A DNA stretch of 64,000 nucleotides, taken from Batrachochytrium dendrobatidis JAM81. Taxonomy: Eukaryota; Chytridiomycota; Chytridiomycetes; Rhizophydiales. The position numbers were made by a program, and so were the translations under genes. Where the stretch lies: assembly GCF_000203795.2 (NCBI RefSeq), contig NW_006281099.1, positions 3,622,532 to 3,686,531 of the forward strand, written 5' to 3'. Positions 41,800-53,503 of the stretch are shown piece after piece (the stretch's first letter is position 1; every line of letters starts with the position of its first letter). A model generated the notes under the pieces. The model was not told where the DNA came from. It saw only the letters and a program-made list of their open reading frames with translations, and ran no database searches.

Positions 41800-44396
41800 A
41801 TGGAATCAAGAATCAGTCAAGCAGTCGGATCTATAGAGCTATGCAATAAACTAGATGTAAATACTCATGAAAAAAGTATATGGCTGATGGTCGAATCTTT
41901 ACATTTTAGAGAGGCACGCTCAGTTGCTTCTCAAGCACTTACTGCATCACATCAATTACTTGAACATACAAATACCTCCATCTTGAGCTGCAAGAATCAA
42001 ATCACAAATTTACACTGGATACTTGGCTGCATAGATGCCTCATTTGATCAGTTTGATTCTGCAGCTCGGCATTTCAAAGATGCATATGGTATGCTCATGT
42101 AGATTCCATTCACTGACCAAAATATTTGACATCTAATATCTGCTGTTTCTACCAACTAGTATCAAGTCCTCATTTAACCCATCTTAAAAGCAATCATGCC
42201 ATTGCGTCACTCATGGTAAAATAAATATTTAATGCAATCAAACTACAGGATAGTCAGCATTCAGAATTAACTATTTCACAAAAATTAATCTAGCATAATG
42301 CCGATCCCAAATTCATTCTAGATTTGGTTCAAGACATGACTAGTATGTATAATATTAAAGCATGTTGCATTTTAAGAGGTATACGCTAACAAGAAATCAT
42401 CCATTGTATAGAAACTGGTGTAGATTCAACAAATATATCTGCAACGCATCTAATGGGAGTATGTTTGCTTTTCGGATCAGCTCCAAAGCTTGCTTCTTTT
42501 TCAAACAACATTTGCCAGAAGCTATTGGACACATGTTTGGAGCTGGTTTATTTGATGAGATTTTCATTGCATACATCAAATACTGAGACGCCATTTAGAT
42601 TGGATTCTAATCCGACATGTACCAAAGATCGTACCATCAATGTCGCACGACAGGTCATGTATTTAATGAGGGGTCAGATTCCTCAAAAAATAGATACTTT
42701 TGCAGTTTCTTATAAAACAGCTATACGTGTGTCCTTGGCTGTAAAATGTTGTTGGATATGCTCGCAGATTCTTGGTCGTGATGACCAAGAGTTGGTCATC
42801 TCACTATTTGACCGCATATACAGAATGGCTCAATCAATCATCTCTTCAAACTCAACAGATTGCAATTCAGCGCCTTTTCCCCACAAAATACTCTTTGCAA
42901 AATTAAACAAGTCTCGTATTTTATCAACGACTGCCACGTTTTGGACTCTATATTTGAACAAAATTGAGTCTACTGTCGATCTCGGCCTGACGAGCAGTTT
43001 TACAGAATCAGAGACCAGCATGCTTATTGCTGGTTAGTTTTGTTTGTTTCACCTATGTACTTTTTAAACTCAGCAAAACTCAACTTTTTATTACTGCAGG
43101 ATACAATTGCTATCTTGGCTCAAAATTTAACACTGCAGTTGACCTGTTTACTCGAGCACTTAAAACAACTACCCGTCCCGGTAAAACACTCCAAATGATT
43201 GGATGTTGTCTTTTTAAAATGGCAAGCATTTTTGTATTTTGTTTTATTATATTGATTTGAATAGTATCCAAGATGTGTCGTAATATAACGTGTGTACTGC
43301 AATTTCATTTTTAAACAAAACTATAGGGAAAATTTCAGACTTCACTTTTTGCGTTTCGAAAATCAATTGTTCTTGATCAGAGCGACATTGATGCACTAAT
43401 TAATCTTGCCGTTGTTGCACAAAAACTACATAATACCCAGCTAGAAATGCATTTGTTGGAGCGAATTCTGGGAATGTTTGAGTTGAATGATAGCATTTGG
43501 CTCATATCTGCCACACACCTATTGTCTTTGCTCCAGGCAGAAAACCAGTTTGAGCGAACAATCGAGCTTTATAGTCTTTGGAAAAATCAGCATAGATCAA
43601 TATCGCATCGACTACAACAAGATTATGCGTTTGCATTGCTACGATCTGGTCGATTCAGTGAAACTATTCAAACATGCCAAGAGATTCTGTTGATGCATAA
43701 AGCCGATTGGCAAGTGTGTATGTATCTCGGAGAAGCGGCTATACGTGCCATTGGTGTAGAGGATAGAGACTGTGATGCATTATCAAGAAATTTACCCGAG
43801 ATAGCTATTAATGCTTTTCGCAAAAGTTTCAAAATTCTATCTGCCACAAAAAATATTGTTCAAAATAAGGCTACTGCAGCTGATGACAGCACACAACAAG
43901 TGCATAGTCGACAAAATGAAGACTACAAACGAGCTCAATTGGTGTTTGATTCAAACAGTCTTGAGACTATTAGCATCGAAAAACTACAGTATTCCATGGT
44001 AACTACTTTTTAGACATACTTTTCCTGTCAACTATAAAATTCAAATCTACACTACTGACTGATGGTTTAACGTTTGAAAATATATAGGCGCGTGCAAAGT
44101 CTAATCTTGGCGTTGCTTTCTCACATGCGGGATGTTTCTTGGCAGCAATCGGTGCTTTCGAGGACGCGATTGAGCTCGACCCAGATGATATAGAAACACG
44201 AGTGAATCTGGCACTATCATTTCTGCGTTTGGGTAAACGACACATGGCAATCAAAGGATGGCAAGCATATTGCAAATATCATCCATGGAATGGATTGTCA
44301 ATGGTGGACACTTGTTCAAAACATTATGGTTCAGATTTGTCGTCATGCAGTCTTGTAGAGGCAGTGAAGCTATTGGATCAACTTTCTAATGTGTAG
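41800..44396 (+). CDS. Tetratricopeptide-repeat protein, unknown role
   Basis: Exons 41800-42088, 42160-42215, 42294-42342, 42412-43032, 43100-43221, 43327-43998 and 44088-44396 give 705 residues. TPR-like helical pairs are visible: NYCYLGSKFNTAVDLFTRAL near the middle, CCLFKMGKFQTSLFAFRKS across intron 5, YAFALLRSGRFSETIQTCQE and, near the end, FLAAIGAFEDAIELDPDDIE. Such proteins act as scaffolds; the partner is not known. The last canonical repeats are the best conserved. Intron 5 appears to start with GC (AAATG/GCAAGC). The GT alternative twelve bases later would insert four residues in a TPR helix. Divergent from NOL11 with a shared promoter. Confidence 0.75.
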
Positions 44397-44720
44397 CCCT
44401 GACTTGAAAATCAATACAATGACTTTAATCACATCCAGTCCAAATATACAGTACACTAAAGTAGTTGGTTCTCTAATACCATGGCCGTATTCACATAAAG
44501 TAAAACACTTGTATTTATCTGCAGTGAATGCGTTTATTTGCTCTGGAATAAGCCATGGCTAGATATTCGTTGTACTTTCCTATTGGAAATTGACTATACT
44601 GCTGCCTCAATAAGCATTCTCAATTTTTTACAGTCGTATTTACTTTATCTTTAGTCCAAGTGAACAGTCAACGATCACCCAAGACTATCAGCATAATCAC
44701 ACATTGTATGGTAAAAATGA
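44397..44720. repeat. TIR-related repeat, second subfamily
   Basis: A left end ATGGCCGTATTCACATAAAG (44481) is followed by sequence shared with 62590-62720: AAATTGACT, the CAATAAGCATTCTCAATT/GACATTCTCGATT block and an ATATTCGTTG/ATATTCATTG block in the same order. A second end-like motif, ACAGTCGTATTTACTTTA, occurs at 44631. It is decayed. Downstream minus frames (44893-44675) are unrecognised. Confidence 0.45.
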
Positions 44721-45444
44721 AGCTCAAAGATTTTCTTCAGTCTTTGTAATGATTGGATGGAACTCATAACTGCCATGTAAATCAGTTGACCAGCCTGCTG
44801 CTGTTGAAACACCTCAATCGCTGATACTGAGCTGCCTTTTCTGGCATCGTCACTTGTAAATAGCACCAATCCGACTTTCACTGGCCGACTCATTTACTCG
44901 ACTTCAGCATCAGTACTGTCGGACAGCAACATTTTCAATTTACGGACTAGCCACCATGATGATTGGTAGCGTTTGTGATCTTTTGGTATCCACCTTAGAC
45001 CAACATGGATTACATTTCCAAAATGAATCGCCGTACAACACTGGCGTAGACGCATTCAACGCGCTAGACTCATCCTACTTGAACAAGCACTTGAGGAAAC
45101 TGACGGAAATGTGTATACATGGCTCTGCAGTGAAGCAGATACTTGGGGAGTGGGTGACTGATTGCAGATGCTGCCAAGCAATTGGTCGAGTTTCTGTAGA
45201 TAGCGTACCGGCGGTACCAGATACAGCTTTAGCACCCTCACCGGGACCGCCATACAGGAACTGGCTAAAAAACTTGTAGCACTGTCAGTCTATACTCGCA
45301 TGGGTACGGTTTGCTTGTATGAGATCATCTCGTGCCTCAGCACTCGTATATTTTAAAATTCATTCAAAAAAAGAGCCATGCAATTGGGAATTCATTCGGC
45401 TAAAACTAATCACTAAGCTGAAGGCTCTAGCACATTAGCATAAA
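44721..45444. other. Unresolved stretch, possible decayed gene
   Basis: Open frames exist on both strands but none is convincing. In one plus frame (about 45050-45160) RARLILLEQALEETDGNVYT reads like a helical coding segment, yet it meets a stop shortly after, and the flanking frames (44956-45279) do not connect by normal introns. It may be a pseudogene fragment. Confidence 0.3.
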
Positions 45445-45820
45445 TCATACGTGACGAATATGATAGCCAGCACCGCCAGCCTATACATATTTCATAAACA
45501 GTTAGTCAAAGGCTTACAGATTGATGAGCAGACACACATTCGCAAAAGCCAATCAACGTCAGATCATCCGAGCCTTATATTAAAAGCACATCAAGGCTAC
45601 TTACATCAATCGCTTGCAGTTCGGCATCAGAGAATGGTAGTGGTTGGTAGCGACCAGGTAGCTGTGATAGCCATTCGTATGAAATAACTCGACCGGTTTT
45701 GTTCATCGAGACTGTTGGTAAGACGGGATTTGAAGAGATAGTAGAGGCATTTGGAGTATGAGTGATATTCTTTCGAGAACCTAGAAATCGAATGAGGGGG
45801 ATATGTCTGTGGGCAGCCAT
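45445..45820 (-). CDS. KGD4/MRPS36 subunit of 2-oxoglutarate dehydrogenase
   Basis: Two exons, 45820-45605 and 45480-45445, give 83 residues. KGD4 (formerly assigned as mitochondrial ribosomal protein S36/Ymr31) tethers E3 to the E1-E2 core of the 2-oxoglutarate dehydrogenase complex in the mitochondrial matrix. Conserved parts are the N-terminal HIPLIRFLGSRKN and the C-terminal WLSQLPGRYQPLPFSDAELQ then AIDAGGAGYHIRHV, where the family-typical GGA motif is supplied by the tiny second exon. Length and layout fit the family. Confidence 0.85.
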
Positions 45821-45924
45821 GAGGTTAGTAGCTTCTGGTGTATAAATTGTAGCAATCCAGTCGGCTATTCAAATGGCTTTGCTCGCTGCCAATTTATGCG
45901 TGCAGCTGATCGGCTTCGTTCTTT

Positions 45925-45945
45925 CAATTGTCACGTGGTTTATAA
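45925..45945. promoter_or_regulatory. TCACGTGG box in divergent promoter
   Basis: A CACGTG core (TCACGTGG at 45931-45938) sits in the 189-bp gap between KGD4 (minus) and the alpha/beta hydrolase (plus), a likely bHLH/Cbf1-type site. Confidence 0.35.
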
Positions 45946-46009
45946 GCTGTAATGTGAAGTTTAAGCCAACTTGCTGGCATTTATCAGAACTTTGTTGGTG
46001 CTGCATGAA

Positions 46010-47190
46010 ATGGATTATCACGGAGAAGATCTAAAGATTCATCTTTGTTCTGGTTTGCGAATTTGTGGAAAACACTGGGGATACAAAAATGGGTTCCCCG
46101 TTCTCGCCTTGCATGGAGTAAGCGCACAATAGTCTTGTATTTAACCTGTTGCTATATCTTCCCCTGGTCATAGCATTGCATCTATCAAATTATTCAACAC
46201 TAGCATATTTGTAGTGGCTTGATAACTGTGCCACGTGGGACGTTTTGATTCCAACACTGGTATCTAAATATCCCAATCTACGGTTTAATATCCTTGCAAT
46301 AGATTTTGCTGGCCATGGAAAATCGGACCATCGTAGTCTTCAAACACCATATGCCAAAATATTTGAGTTGCAGGATTGCATTAATGTTGCAAATGCTTTT
46401 GGTACGAGTATACGATTTCTCCAAAAACGTGCAGATTTAAAGCTAAATATGGCAATCCAAACAATCATAGTGTATTCACTTATTTTAAACTCATTCACAA
46501 CCAACATATACAGGATGGGATACATTTTCATTACTTGGTCATTCCATGGGTGCGCTTGTATCTACTTATATTGCTGGCTTTTTCCCTACAAGAATAGTAT
46601 CTGTAATAGCCATTGAAGTGGTTGCTCCACTCTACATGCAAAATGCCCACCGTGTCGAAAAGATTGCCTCGGGAATTCTAGAAACCAACAAATTTCTATC
46701 CAGAAAAAATCCTGAGCTTACTAAGCGGATATTTGTATCGGTTGACAAGGCGGTGTCAGCCAGAATGCACGGCAGACATAAGGTTTCTGAGCCAGCTGCT
46801 CGGCTACTTGTTACAAGAGGGATCAAACCTGTTGAATCAATCAATGATTTTGGTGTCGAATCTTTAGCCGGATGGGTATGGTCGTCCGATCAGCGAATGG
46901 TGATTCAAACTCCATTTCCCCTTTCTCGTCAAACTGCTATTGAAATGCTGGAGCGTATCAAATGTCCATTATTGTGTATTATGGCTAATCACGATATGAA
47001 GCAAACATTTGATACACCCGAGTACAAGCAAGTATTGGATACTCGCTTGGAGATTGTCCGATTCAATGATGTGGCATCGCATCATTTGCATATGGAGTTA
47101 GAGTTTGTCGATCGTGTCGCTAGTGCGATTGCCTTGTTTTGGGACAAACATATGAAATTATTGAATTTACAAATAAATTGTAAGTTGTAA
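46010..47190 (+). CDS. Alpha/beta hydrolase, SERHL-like
   Basis: Exons 46010-46117, 46215-46401 and 46514-47190 give 323 residues. The fold is a serine hydrolase. The oxyanion motif LHGWLDNCATWD is assembled across the first intron, AIDFAGHGKSDH is the next loop, and the nucleophile elbow GHSMGA (Ser109) follows the second intron. MANHDMKQTF and the late SHHLHMELEF probably supply the acid and histidine. It most resembles serine hydrolase-like (SERHL) proteins, many peroxisomal or of unknown substrate. The C-terminus INCKL is not a strict PTS1 but is close to SKL-type endings; targeting is uncertain. Confidence 0.85.
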
Positions 47191-47419
47191 ATGTATTTTT
47201 AACCAACTCTAAATTATTCCAATTAAAGCTCACAAGACAGACACTCGAGTCAAAAGAAAGAATTAGTGTCAAAACAAGCCAACCAGTGTATGAAATTCAT
47301 TTAAAAACGTATTCCAGTCTCGTGTAATCAATAATCCACTACACCAAAATCTGCATCAAACAAGCCATCTCAAAAAATTTGTTTACAAACTGTAAACTGA
47401 TTGGCTTATAGCAGATTCT

Positions 47420-50387
47420 TTAGGCGATTGAAAGCGTCAATTTTTCCATTTCAGCCCGTAAAGATTCCTCAGATTCAATCTTTTGAATCTGAGTTAATTC
47501 AAGTGTCACACCAGTGTCTTTCTTTTGCTTCAAATCTTCAATCTGCTTCAGTTTTTTACTAATTAGTTTGATCCTCTTTTCGGCCTCTACATTGCTACCT
47601 GGAATTACCCCGCTAGTAATCGGAGCAGGCGAATCAGTGGTTCCGTTTTGGACCGTCTTATTTTTTCTTTCTATTATAGTATTGTGAGTTTTGAATAGTA
47701 ACACCGTTTAGAATATCAAATGGTTGTATGAGCTTCACCGGCATGCTATGCATTCAGTGCAGCTACTAGTGATGGAGTAATAAAGGGTCAATCAATATCA
47801 TCTTACCGTGCTCTGGGGTCGCTCCAGGAATATAAGCTCCAGGAACACGTTTTCCTCGAGTACTTACGACACCCCTATCAATAGCATCACGATCATAAAA
47901 GTTGGTAGACGACGCGGTGTTGCGTGCTCCAGGAGGGCGATATTTTCCTTCAGAAACAGCTAGTATTCGTTTAAAAGGTTACATGTCAGTGCATTGTACA
48001 GAGTCGAGTTTCTACATTGGCCAAACTCAAACCTCTCAACATACCTGGAGCACATGATGCAATACTAGGAGGAGGAGGAGACAACGAAGCTCTGTCTGGC
48101 CACAGATCGCGAGAAGCAGGCATCCACGAAGTTTGGTGCATCTCCTTGACTTGAACTTGGTGTACAAGCGCACCAGTATAATGCCAGATCTTGATACCGT
48201 TATCAACCTTTAAGCGCTTATAAAGTGTCGAAGTCATGATGTGTTTTCCATCTGGAGCCCAATCACAGCTCGACGAATTACTAGCCTTGATAGTACACAT
48301 TTTTTTGAAAGATCTACGATCCCAAATATCCTGTTGCAATCGTTAATTTTAAATCCAATGATTAGAATAAACTTGGCAACACCGTAAAGTGTTAGGCATC
48401 ACTAAAATACACCATACCATATCACCAGCCAAGTTGCCAAAACCGCCGATAAAAAGAAAACGACCATGAGAATTGAATTTAACTTGGTTGCGGGCAGCAT
48501 TTCCAAACTCGTACATTGGATTTGCGCGATGGTCAAAAAGTGTTGCTTTAGCAGGCATGGTTCCGTATACAACGACAAACTCCTTGGCGTTAGGAGCCCA
48601 GCAAACATCATGAACAGGACCAGGTTTATCTACACATGCATTGGACATTTTAAATTATGATTTTGATCACAACCAACATAATGCAATTGAATAGTCGCTG
48701 TGCAGCACGAATTACACTTACCTAGAGTCACTTTGCAGTCAAAGTTTCCAGTAATGGAAAGATAGTACAGACTGGTTTCGCCATAGTACGATTTACCAGT
48801 AACATCCACATCAGTATGAGTGAATACCAAAACATTGGTTCCTGCATTACCAAAAAGCGACATGATTAGTATCGCATTAAAATATTATCCAGCAGCGCTG
48901 TATTATAAAACCAAAATGTTACCAAGAGAGTTCCAGTAAAAGTTGACAGAATCGGCTCTAAAAAAAGATTTTGAAGAAAGTGGAGTTTGAAGATTGGTTA
49001 TATCGTACAGCTTAACAGATCCGGGACTTCCCTATACGAGTTGAAGCAAATATCAAGGTATAAAATAAGTTTTTTGCACCAATAAATCAGACAATTAAAA
49101 AGTCTACCAACATTTTTTTCTGGATAAAAAATAGCAACAGTAGGACGCCGTCCAGGGGACATGGAAAACAATTTGATGCAATCCAGCTTTAAACGACTTG
49201 CAATTCCTAATAACCACCCATTCGATATTTAGCAAGTTTGTAAATTAAATCTTGTTCAATAGTAACAAATGGAACCCATTTGCAAATCAAGTCATTGCAA
49301 CACATTAAAATACAATACCATTCGAAAAAGATTTTGATTCGTAAAACTGAACCTCGTTCCCAACTAATATGCCACAATATGATTCGTCTTCTGTCCACTT
49401 GACATTCCTATTCAAACACAAAAATAAAGAGTTGGCATAGAAATCAACAAACTAATTCGATATAGAACGTACCAATCCGATGCATTTTTTTGGGTATAAG
49501 CAAAAACCTCTTTTCCGGTTTCGACATTCCAAACAGATACATTACGATGCGCTGGGGTAGCAGAGTTGGCAGATGGATCTACAAGTATCAATTCAGAATA
49601 AAGATCATTTGCAATAAGCACAACCGGGTTTTTAGTTGAGCACGAATGATGGCCAAAATGGTGTCAGATCTGAGCATTGTAGGCAAACAAGATTCACATA
49701 CTGTAGCGAATAAATGTCGAGATATAGGTTTCCTTGGGAGAGAATTCAATTTCAAGAGCATTGGTAATGGGCAATTCATGAACAACAGTGACAGCTTCTA
49801 TAGTGACTTTGGAAAGAACCAAACTAGCAACCCAAACAAGTCAGTGTCAAGCCTTGGTATTCCAACACAAGACTGCAATCCAGTTACCGATCAGCAAAAA
49901 CCAGCACCAAGTATTTTCCTAGCGGGCTGTAGAGAAACGAGCGAGGACTGGCTCCACTATAAATGAAGAGTATCATGTCAGCCAGTCGTATTGATAAGCA
50001 CTCAAGTCATACAATTCATCCAATAGTATTGAAGTGATGCTCCTCCATACTGAACTGGTAATCAGTCGAGATATTCATGTCGTTCCAGTAACAGTTCAAC
50101 TTGAAACAACTCACAGGTTGGCAGGTGTAGCAATGGGTGCATAGGAAGGAGATCCAGAAAGCACACTGATGCCAGTACTGTCTCTGTCTGTAAAATTTCA
50201 CGAGCAGCAGCCAGCCAGTTCATTGATGATCATCGCCATCATTGGAATTCATTCAGATTTCATCATCAAGTGTCAGCTACACAGGCTTTTACAAATGCAT
50301 TCAAGAAGAATAAATATAATGCATTAAACAATAGTAAGAACACCACTTGCATGCAAGAATGGTAGGAGCGGCCTGCTGGCTTGCCAT
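47420..50387 (-). CDS. Translation initiation factor eIF2A
   Basis: Thirteen exons can be joined in phase to 573 residues (human about 585): 50387-50351, 50187-50115, 49956-49888, 49823-49702, 49578-49473, 49407-49319, 49206-49112, 49031-48923, 48841-48722, 48629-48418, 48330-48045, 47959-47807, 47670-47420. eIF2A is a WD-propeller factor that can deliver Met-tRNAi independently of eIF2 under stress. Conserved parts include HTDVDVTGKSYYGETSLYYL, GPVHDVCWAPNAKEFVVVYG, MPAKATLFD, RFLFIGGFGNLAGDM, NGIKIWHYTG and the C-terminal coiled coil KRIKLISKKLKQIEDLKQKK. The first intron appears to use a GC donor (TGCAT/GCAAGT), giving PTILAYRDSTGISVLSG; exon 1 is the least certain part. Confidence 0.9.
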
Positions 50388-50513
50388 GTTTTGATAAAGT
50401 CGAATGTTGAAAAAACAGACAAACAGAAACCAGTTTGCTATCAACTCGGAATATTTAGCAGATCCAATAGTCACATCATGTGTATGCTTGAAATACTTTT
50501 TATTCTTGATGGT

Positions 50514-53308
50514 TCAACTTGTTGGACGATTCCATATTCGTAACAATCCAGTCTTGTCAGAAGTAACAATACTGTCTTCTAGAAACAATATGTTGCACAA
50601 GGGATAATCATGCATTCCTTTCCGTTGCTAATATATCAATTTTAAACTCCAATGAGCATCTACTTTAAAATGACTATCCATTCAAATCAATAAGCTAAAC
50701 TCCTTTCAAACCAAATGTATAGATTTTACCGCAAATGACTCTATGATTGGAACCTGTGCCTTTGGAAGAGCTTCGTGAACTGCAGAAATATCACTAGTAG
50801 AGCGACGATCTAATTCACTCCGCGATCGCACCCGCGACATGCTCCCATACTATTGCATTGGAAATATCAGTCAAATATAATGGTTGATTTGATCCACCCT
50901 CAACATATCCACTAAAGAGCATTGGTGCATACCACTGATCGAGGTCGATGCAATGATGAAATGGCAAAGTCCCATAAGCATAGTCTTGTATCATCTCCAA
51001 TGCTCCCAAATCGGTAATTCCTCTCTGTGCAACGATACTGATCAAATGAAACTCCCGATACCTACAAAATCATCCAGTAGCATTTACAATGATCACCCAC
51101 TTGATGTTCAGTTATAAACGCACCTACAAATATATCACATTAAACAAGTATACTTTCATACCCAAGATGTATGACCTTGACACCTTGCTACAATACGACC
51201 ACGAAATGCCCACACTGACACAAGATCGTCCTGACCACCAGTAAGTATGAATTTACCATCTGGGGACCATGAGACACACAAAAAACCACCAAAAAAGGAT
51301 TTATAGACATCAAGCAATCTACCCAAAATGCCGTTAAAATGTAAACTAGAATAAAACGCATTTCTATTGAACAGAACCAGTTTCAAAATGCTTCACCTTC
51401 CATTTACAAAATCTATAACAGCAAGTACGCCTTCCATCGATGTTATCGCAACATGCTGACAGTCGGGGGAAAATGAAATGGCTGTATAAATAAAATAATA
51501 AAAATTCAATCAAACAATAGTTACTGCAGTATCAACAACAGCCAACACTTAGCGCACCAGTAATGGCCTTTTTGGAAACTTTCCAATATTCAATCGGGTT
51601 GTGTTTTAATTGTTTAAATGACTTTGATACCATGAAACTATACGCAAATGCTTCCATTAGATACAATCCATCAGTTTTAAAGGCACTTGTCACAAACTTC
51701 ATACTCTTCTGTAGTAGTAGGCGCAGTAAAGGACTGATCGTCTAGATCCTTGTCAAAAGTCAAAACGCTATAATACAAACACCTTAGTACGTTGCAAGCA
51801 TTGCTCTAAAATATATACTCGAGTTGTGGCCTACCTTCCATCCTCAAATCCAGCCATAAAATGCGTGTCTGACCCCTAATGCAAGGGCAGTTTGAATAAG
51901 TACATTTCTTAAATATCACTACAATAAGATCCGTAAAACTATCATTCGTTGACATACAGGCATCCATTTGATACTCCGAACAGCATGCTTGTGGATTTGT
52001 CCCGATCTATTGAGACGCGCAAATTTACCAGATATTGGTGAGTACCACAAAATATCTCCCGATGCAAACCCTAAAGGTGAGCAAACTATTAGTTTTTAAA
52101 CCATTACAGAATCAAAACATATTGATCACATACCCAATACGTTATCCATGGTTTCTCTTGTCAACAGATTTGCGTCGTGACAAGTTACTACTGAATCCTT
52201 GAATTGAATGATCGACAATGGGTTTTGCTAATAGAAACATGTACAATATGAACTTACAAAATCAAGTAGTCGCTAAAAATATAGTTCAATAGTAAATATA
52301 TACTTGAGATCTACACATGGAATCGGCCCAAAAAAATGATTTTCCAGCATTAAAAAATAGATAGGTTGTTTTGTTTGATCTGAAACTAAGAATTTTAGCA
52401 AGATTCTCGTTGGCCAAAATTTTAGAAACAAACTGCGATGTTGCCTTGGTCATTGGAGGTTTTACTTTCTTGATGGTTGAGTTGACTCGCTTGAAAAACT
52501 GAAAATTGCCTAGAGTAAAAACCTGCATGTTAAATCTTGTTGAATATACAATAGCTAGTCCAGTTTAAAAATGCACCTTTACCTGCGCCGTCTCCATTAA
52601 TTGGTATCTCAATGAATCTCGTTTGGCTGCTGGGATTAGCATCCATTGGAGGTGGTATGGGCTGTACTTGTGTGTCTGTTGATTTAACTGTGACAATCGA
52701 TACGTGTGTTCCTATTAACCAATTGGAAATTTTAGTATCCATTACAGTAAACCGCAATAAAAATTAGGGCTCGCTGATTTCAAGTATAATGGCTTAAATG
52801 AGAGTCAGATTGTGAATCCAAAATTACAGATTACACAACCAAATAAAGTTTAGCGAGTGATTGGCTTGAAATCCGGGTATTAATTTGTGAAAATCCGCCA
52901 ATAAGCCTAGTAAACTCTATCCCAACAACAAACTGAACAAAGCGTTGAGCTCGTACCATAGCGAGGATTGATACAAAGAGATCCTGACTGACACGATTCA
53001 GCCATAATCTGATCACGAAAATAATATACTCCTTCCGGCGCACTCAGACTAGGTTGTTTGCTAAAGACTTGGTTATGTTCAGAAGAGAATGTGCTGCTGG
53101 CGATGCTTGGAGATGGCCTATGTGACATCCCTTGTCTATCTACAAGCTTTGCTGTGGTATTAAGATTAGCCTGTTGCTCAGGAAGAGAGGTTGAATTGGA
53201 ATTACTATTAATGGTTCGAGTTGATATATCGCTAGATTCTGAATATCCAATGGGTTTTGTTTCAGCAATGGCTGCAGAAGCATGATTTGCTCCATTCCCA
53301 TTACTCAT
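50514..53308 (-). CDS. creC/WDR20-family WD40 protein
   Basis: A multi-exon gene of roughly ten exons whose junctions were not all fixed. creC/WDR20 binds and activates the deubiquitinase creB/USP46-USP12, which in fungi takes part in carbon catabolite control. Recognised pieces in order: a disordered N-terminus ([13 protein letters not shown]), [20 protein letters not shown] (start of the family domain), [96 protein letters not shown], then [20 protein letters not shown] and [15 protein letters not shown], and the C-terminal [17 protein letters not shown]. The start Met at 53308 was chosen because the frame upstream lacks similarity and runs into the divergent Sec12 promoter. Confidence 0.85.
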
Positions 53309-53503
53309 GGTTATGCCGAGTTTTGGTGAAAGTTGCAAATTGGCTAATAGCTCACAGACCCTATTTTGGATTGCAGACCGTATATTTATGTATGTAAACA
53401 CTTTTCATATAGCGAACATTCCTTTTATTTAGCTCAGCCGACTGCGGTCGATTTCCACCAATTTATATCAAATCGCAGCCTTGTAACAAAGCTCTTGTTG
53501 GCA

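Noticed and set aside
42343..42411. A 33-bp intron in the TPR gene starting at 42379
   Set aside because: Too short. The GTATGT donor at 42343 gives a 69-bp intron with a GCTAAC branch site and keeps the phase.
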